From: an uncultured Mucilaginibacter sp. | GTDB taxonomy: Bacteria > Bacteroidota > Bacteroidia > Sphingobacteriales > Sphingobacteriaceae | Direction of reading: 5' to 3' | DNA: 7,718 nucleotides | Assembly: GCA_946479225.1 (NCBI GenBank) | Contig: CAMLFI010000108.1 | Span: 1-7,718, forward strand | Part shown: positions 6,475-7,718 of the stretch, piece by piece | Position numbering within the stretch: position 1 is the stretch's first letter | Layout of the letters: each line of letters starts with the position of its first letter | Translations under genes and position numbers: made by a program | Notes under the pieces: generated by a model | Databases searched by the model: none | Told to the model about the DNA's origin: nothing | What the model saw: the letters and a program-made list of their open reading frames with translations, nothing else

Positions 6475-7718
6475 ATGAACGAAAACAAAAACATAGCAAT
6501 CCTTGGTGCCGGCGAAAGCGGGGTGGGTGCGGCATACCTTGCGCAACAGCAGGGCTATGATGTTTTTGTGTCTGATTTTGGCGCTATAGCACCACATTAT
6601 AAAGAGCAACTGCAAGTCTGGAACATCCTGTTTGAAGAGAACCAGCATACCGAAGCGGAGATATTAAAGGCGATTGAAGTGATAAAAAGTCCTGGGATAC
6701 CGGATAAAGCGCCTATCATCAAAAAGATAAAAGAGCATGGAATACCGGTTATCTCCGAAATAGAGTTTGCCGGGAGATATACCGATGCGAAAATAATAGG
6801 TATTACCGGCTCAAATGGCAAAACTACTACTACCAGTCTTACTTATTTCATCCTGAAAAACGCAGGATTGAACGTAGGTCTGGCAGGCAACATCGGCAAA
6901 AGCTTTGCTTACCAGGTAGCAACAGAGAAGTTTGATACTTACGTTTTGGAGTTAAGCAGCTTTATGCTGGATGATATGTATCAGTTTAAAACAGATATAG
7001 CGGTGCTGTTGAACATCACACCCGACCATTTAGACAGGTACGATTATAAACTGGAAAATTACGCGGCATCAAAGTTTCGCATCACGCAGAATCAGACAGC
7101 CAATGATGTTTTTATTTATTGTGCTGATGACGAGGAAACGCTGAAAGGCATGGATGGGAAAGCCTTTAAAGCGCAGATGCTACCGTTTTCTATTAAAAAA
7201 AAAGTTACGCCGGGAGCATATCTCAATGGCGACAAAATTATTATACAAACCAATCAACAACCTTTTGAGATGACCATTACAGAACTGGCCCTGCAAGGCA
7301 AGCACAACATTTATAACTCTATGGCATCAGGTATTGTTGCCCGCGTGCTTGATCTGCGCAACGACTCGATACGTGAGAGTATGGCGCAATTCAAAAACAT
7401 TGAGCACAGGCTTGAATTTGTTGCCAAAATATCGGGCATCAGCTTTATTAACGACTCAAAAGCTACTAATGTAAACTCTACATGGTACGCTTTAGAGAGC
7501 ATGACAAGCGATGTGGTGCTCATTTTAGGTGGCGTTGATAAAGGCAATGATTATAGCATGCTGCGCGACCTGGTGAAGCAAAAAGTAAAGGCAATTGTGT
7601 GTTTGGGTAAAGACAATCAGCGCATTCACGATGCTTTTGAGGATGATGTAGATGTGATAGTTAATACCAATTCGGCACAGGAGGCCGCTACCGTAGCTTA
7701 TCATCTTTCAACAAAAGG
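6475..7718 (+). CDS. murD: UDP-N-acetylmuramoyl-L-alanine:D-glutamate ligase MurD (partial, 3' end outside window)
   Basis: This cytoplasmic ATP-dependent ligase adds D-glutamate to UDP-MurNAc-L-alanine, the step before MurE. From ATG 6475 the frame stays open to the window end, giving 414 complete codons; the family is about 445-450 residues, so roughly the last 30-40 are missing. N-terminal Rossmann-like domain: NIAILGAGESGVGAAYLA (6-23). Central ATPase: P-loop GITGSNGKTTTT (109-120), LELSSFMLDD, NITPDHLDRY (180-189) and probable carbamylated lysine K200 in YAASKFRI. C-terminal domain: EHRLEFV (310-316), INDSKATN (325-332) and LILGGVDKGNDY (349-360). These residues, especially HRLE and NDSKATN, separate MurD from MurC, MurE and MurF. 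The start has no Shine-Dalgarno sequence and sits just after a strong inverted repeat. A run of nine A (7195-7203) encodes Lys241-243 in frame. In related clusters ftsW and murG come next. Confidence 0.96.
   Translation, partial: MNENKNIAILGAGESGVGAAYLAQQQGYDVFVSDFGAIAPHYKEQLQVWNILFEENQHTEAEILKAIEVIKSPGIPDKAPIIKKIKEHGIPVISEIEFAGRYTDAKIIGITGSNGKTTTTSLTYFILKNAGLNVGLAGNIGKSFAYQVATEKFDTYVLELSSFMLDDMYQFKTDIAVLLNITPDHLDRYDYKLENYAASKFRITQNQTANDVFIYCADDEETLKGMDGKAFKAQMLPFSIKKKVTPGAYLNGDKIIIQTNQQPFEMTITELALQGKHNIYNSMASGIVARVLDLRNDSIRESMAQFKNIEHRLEFVAKISGISFINDSKATNVNSTWYALESMTSDVVLILGGVDKGNDYSMLRDLVKQKVKAIVCLGKDNQRIHDAFEDDVDVIVNTNSAQEAATVAYHLSTK

Noticed and set aside
6455..6478. Very short ORFs such as ATG ATC CAT ... 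TGA and the ATG AAC TAA triplets in the right arm
   Set aside because: They arise from the repeat unit CCATGAA itself; only the longer frame from 6404 was worth recording.

Overview
The window is a stretch of the division and cell wall (dcw) cluster of a bacterium, with every gene on the + strand. The order is mraZ (3' end only), rsmH, an ftsL-type gene, ftsI (a class B penicillin-binding protein with a C-terminal PASTA domain), murE, mraY and murD (cut by the window end). Several features point to Bacteroidota, probably Sphingobacteriaceae (a Mucilaginibacter- or Pedobacter-like organism). These are the divergent FtsL with an acidic cytoplasmic tail, the PASTA-tailed FtsI, a MraY of 418 residues with an extra hydrophilic loop, the absence of murF between murE and mraY, mostly A-rich rather than Shine-Dalgarno start regions, and mid-40s GC by eye. 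The assignment rests on remembered family traits, not on a search.

Layout: positions 1-4992 form one tightly packed block. mraZ and rsmH overlap by 8 bases, and rsmH/ftsL, ftsL/ftsI and ftsI/murE each overlap by the four bases ATGA, which suggests translational coupling. Two gaps follow, of 124 bases (murE-mraY) and 101 bases (mraY-murD). Each gap holds an unusual short-period repeat arranged as an inverted repeat: 8-base units in the first and 7-base units in the second. The second can fold into a 30-base-pair imperfect stem ending 6 bases before the murD start. No convincing promoter or T-tract terminator is visible in either gap, so one polycistronic transcript is likely, although separate promoters cannot be excluded.

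How the genes work together: RsmH methylates 16S rRNA and MraZ is the usual regulator at the head of the cluster. FtsL and FtsI belong to the septal machinery that crosslinks new peptidoglycan. MurD and MurE add the second and third residues of the peptide stem (D-Glu, then very probably meso-diaminopimelate). MraY moves the finished nucleotide precursor onto undecaprenyl phosphate to make lipid I.

The genes themselves are ordinary, conserved housekeeping genes and I see no new defence, mobile or biosynthetic system. The points worth a second look are the two structured intergenic repeats, a 24-codon ORF that runs through the second repeat and overlaps the murD start as ATGA, and a slippery A-run at the rsmH/ftsL junction positioned so that a -1 shift would fuse the two proteins.
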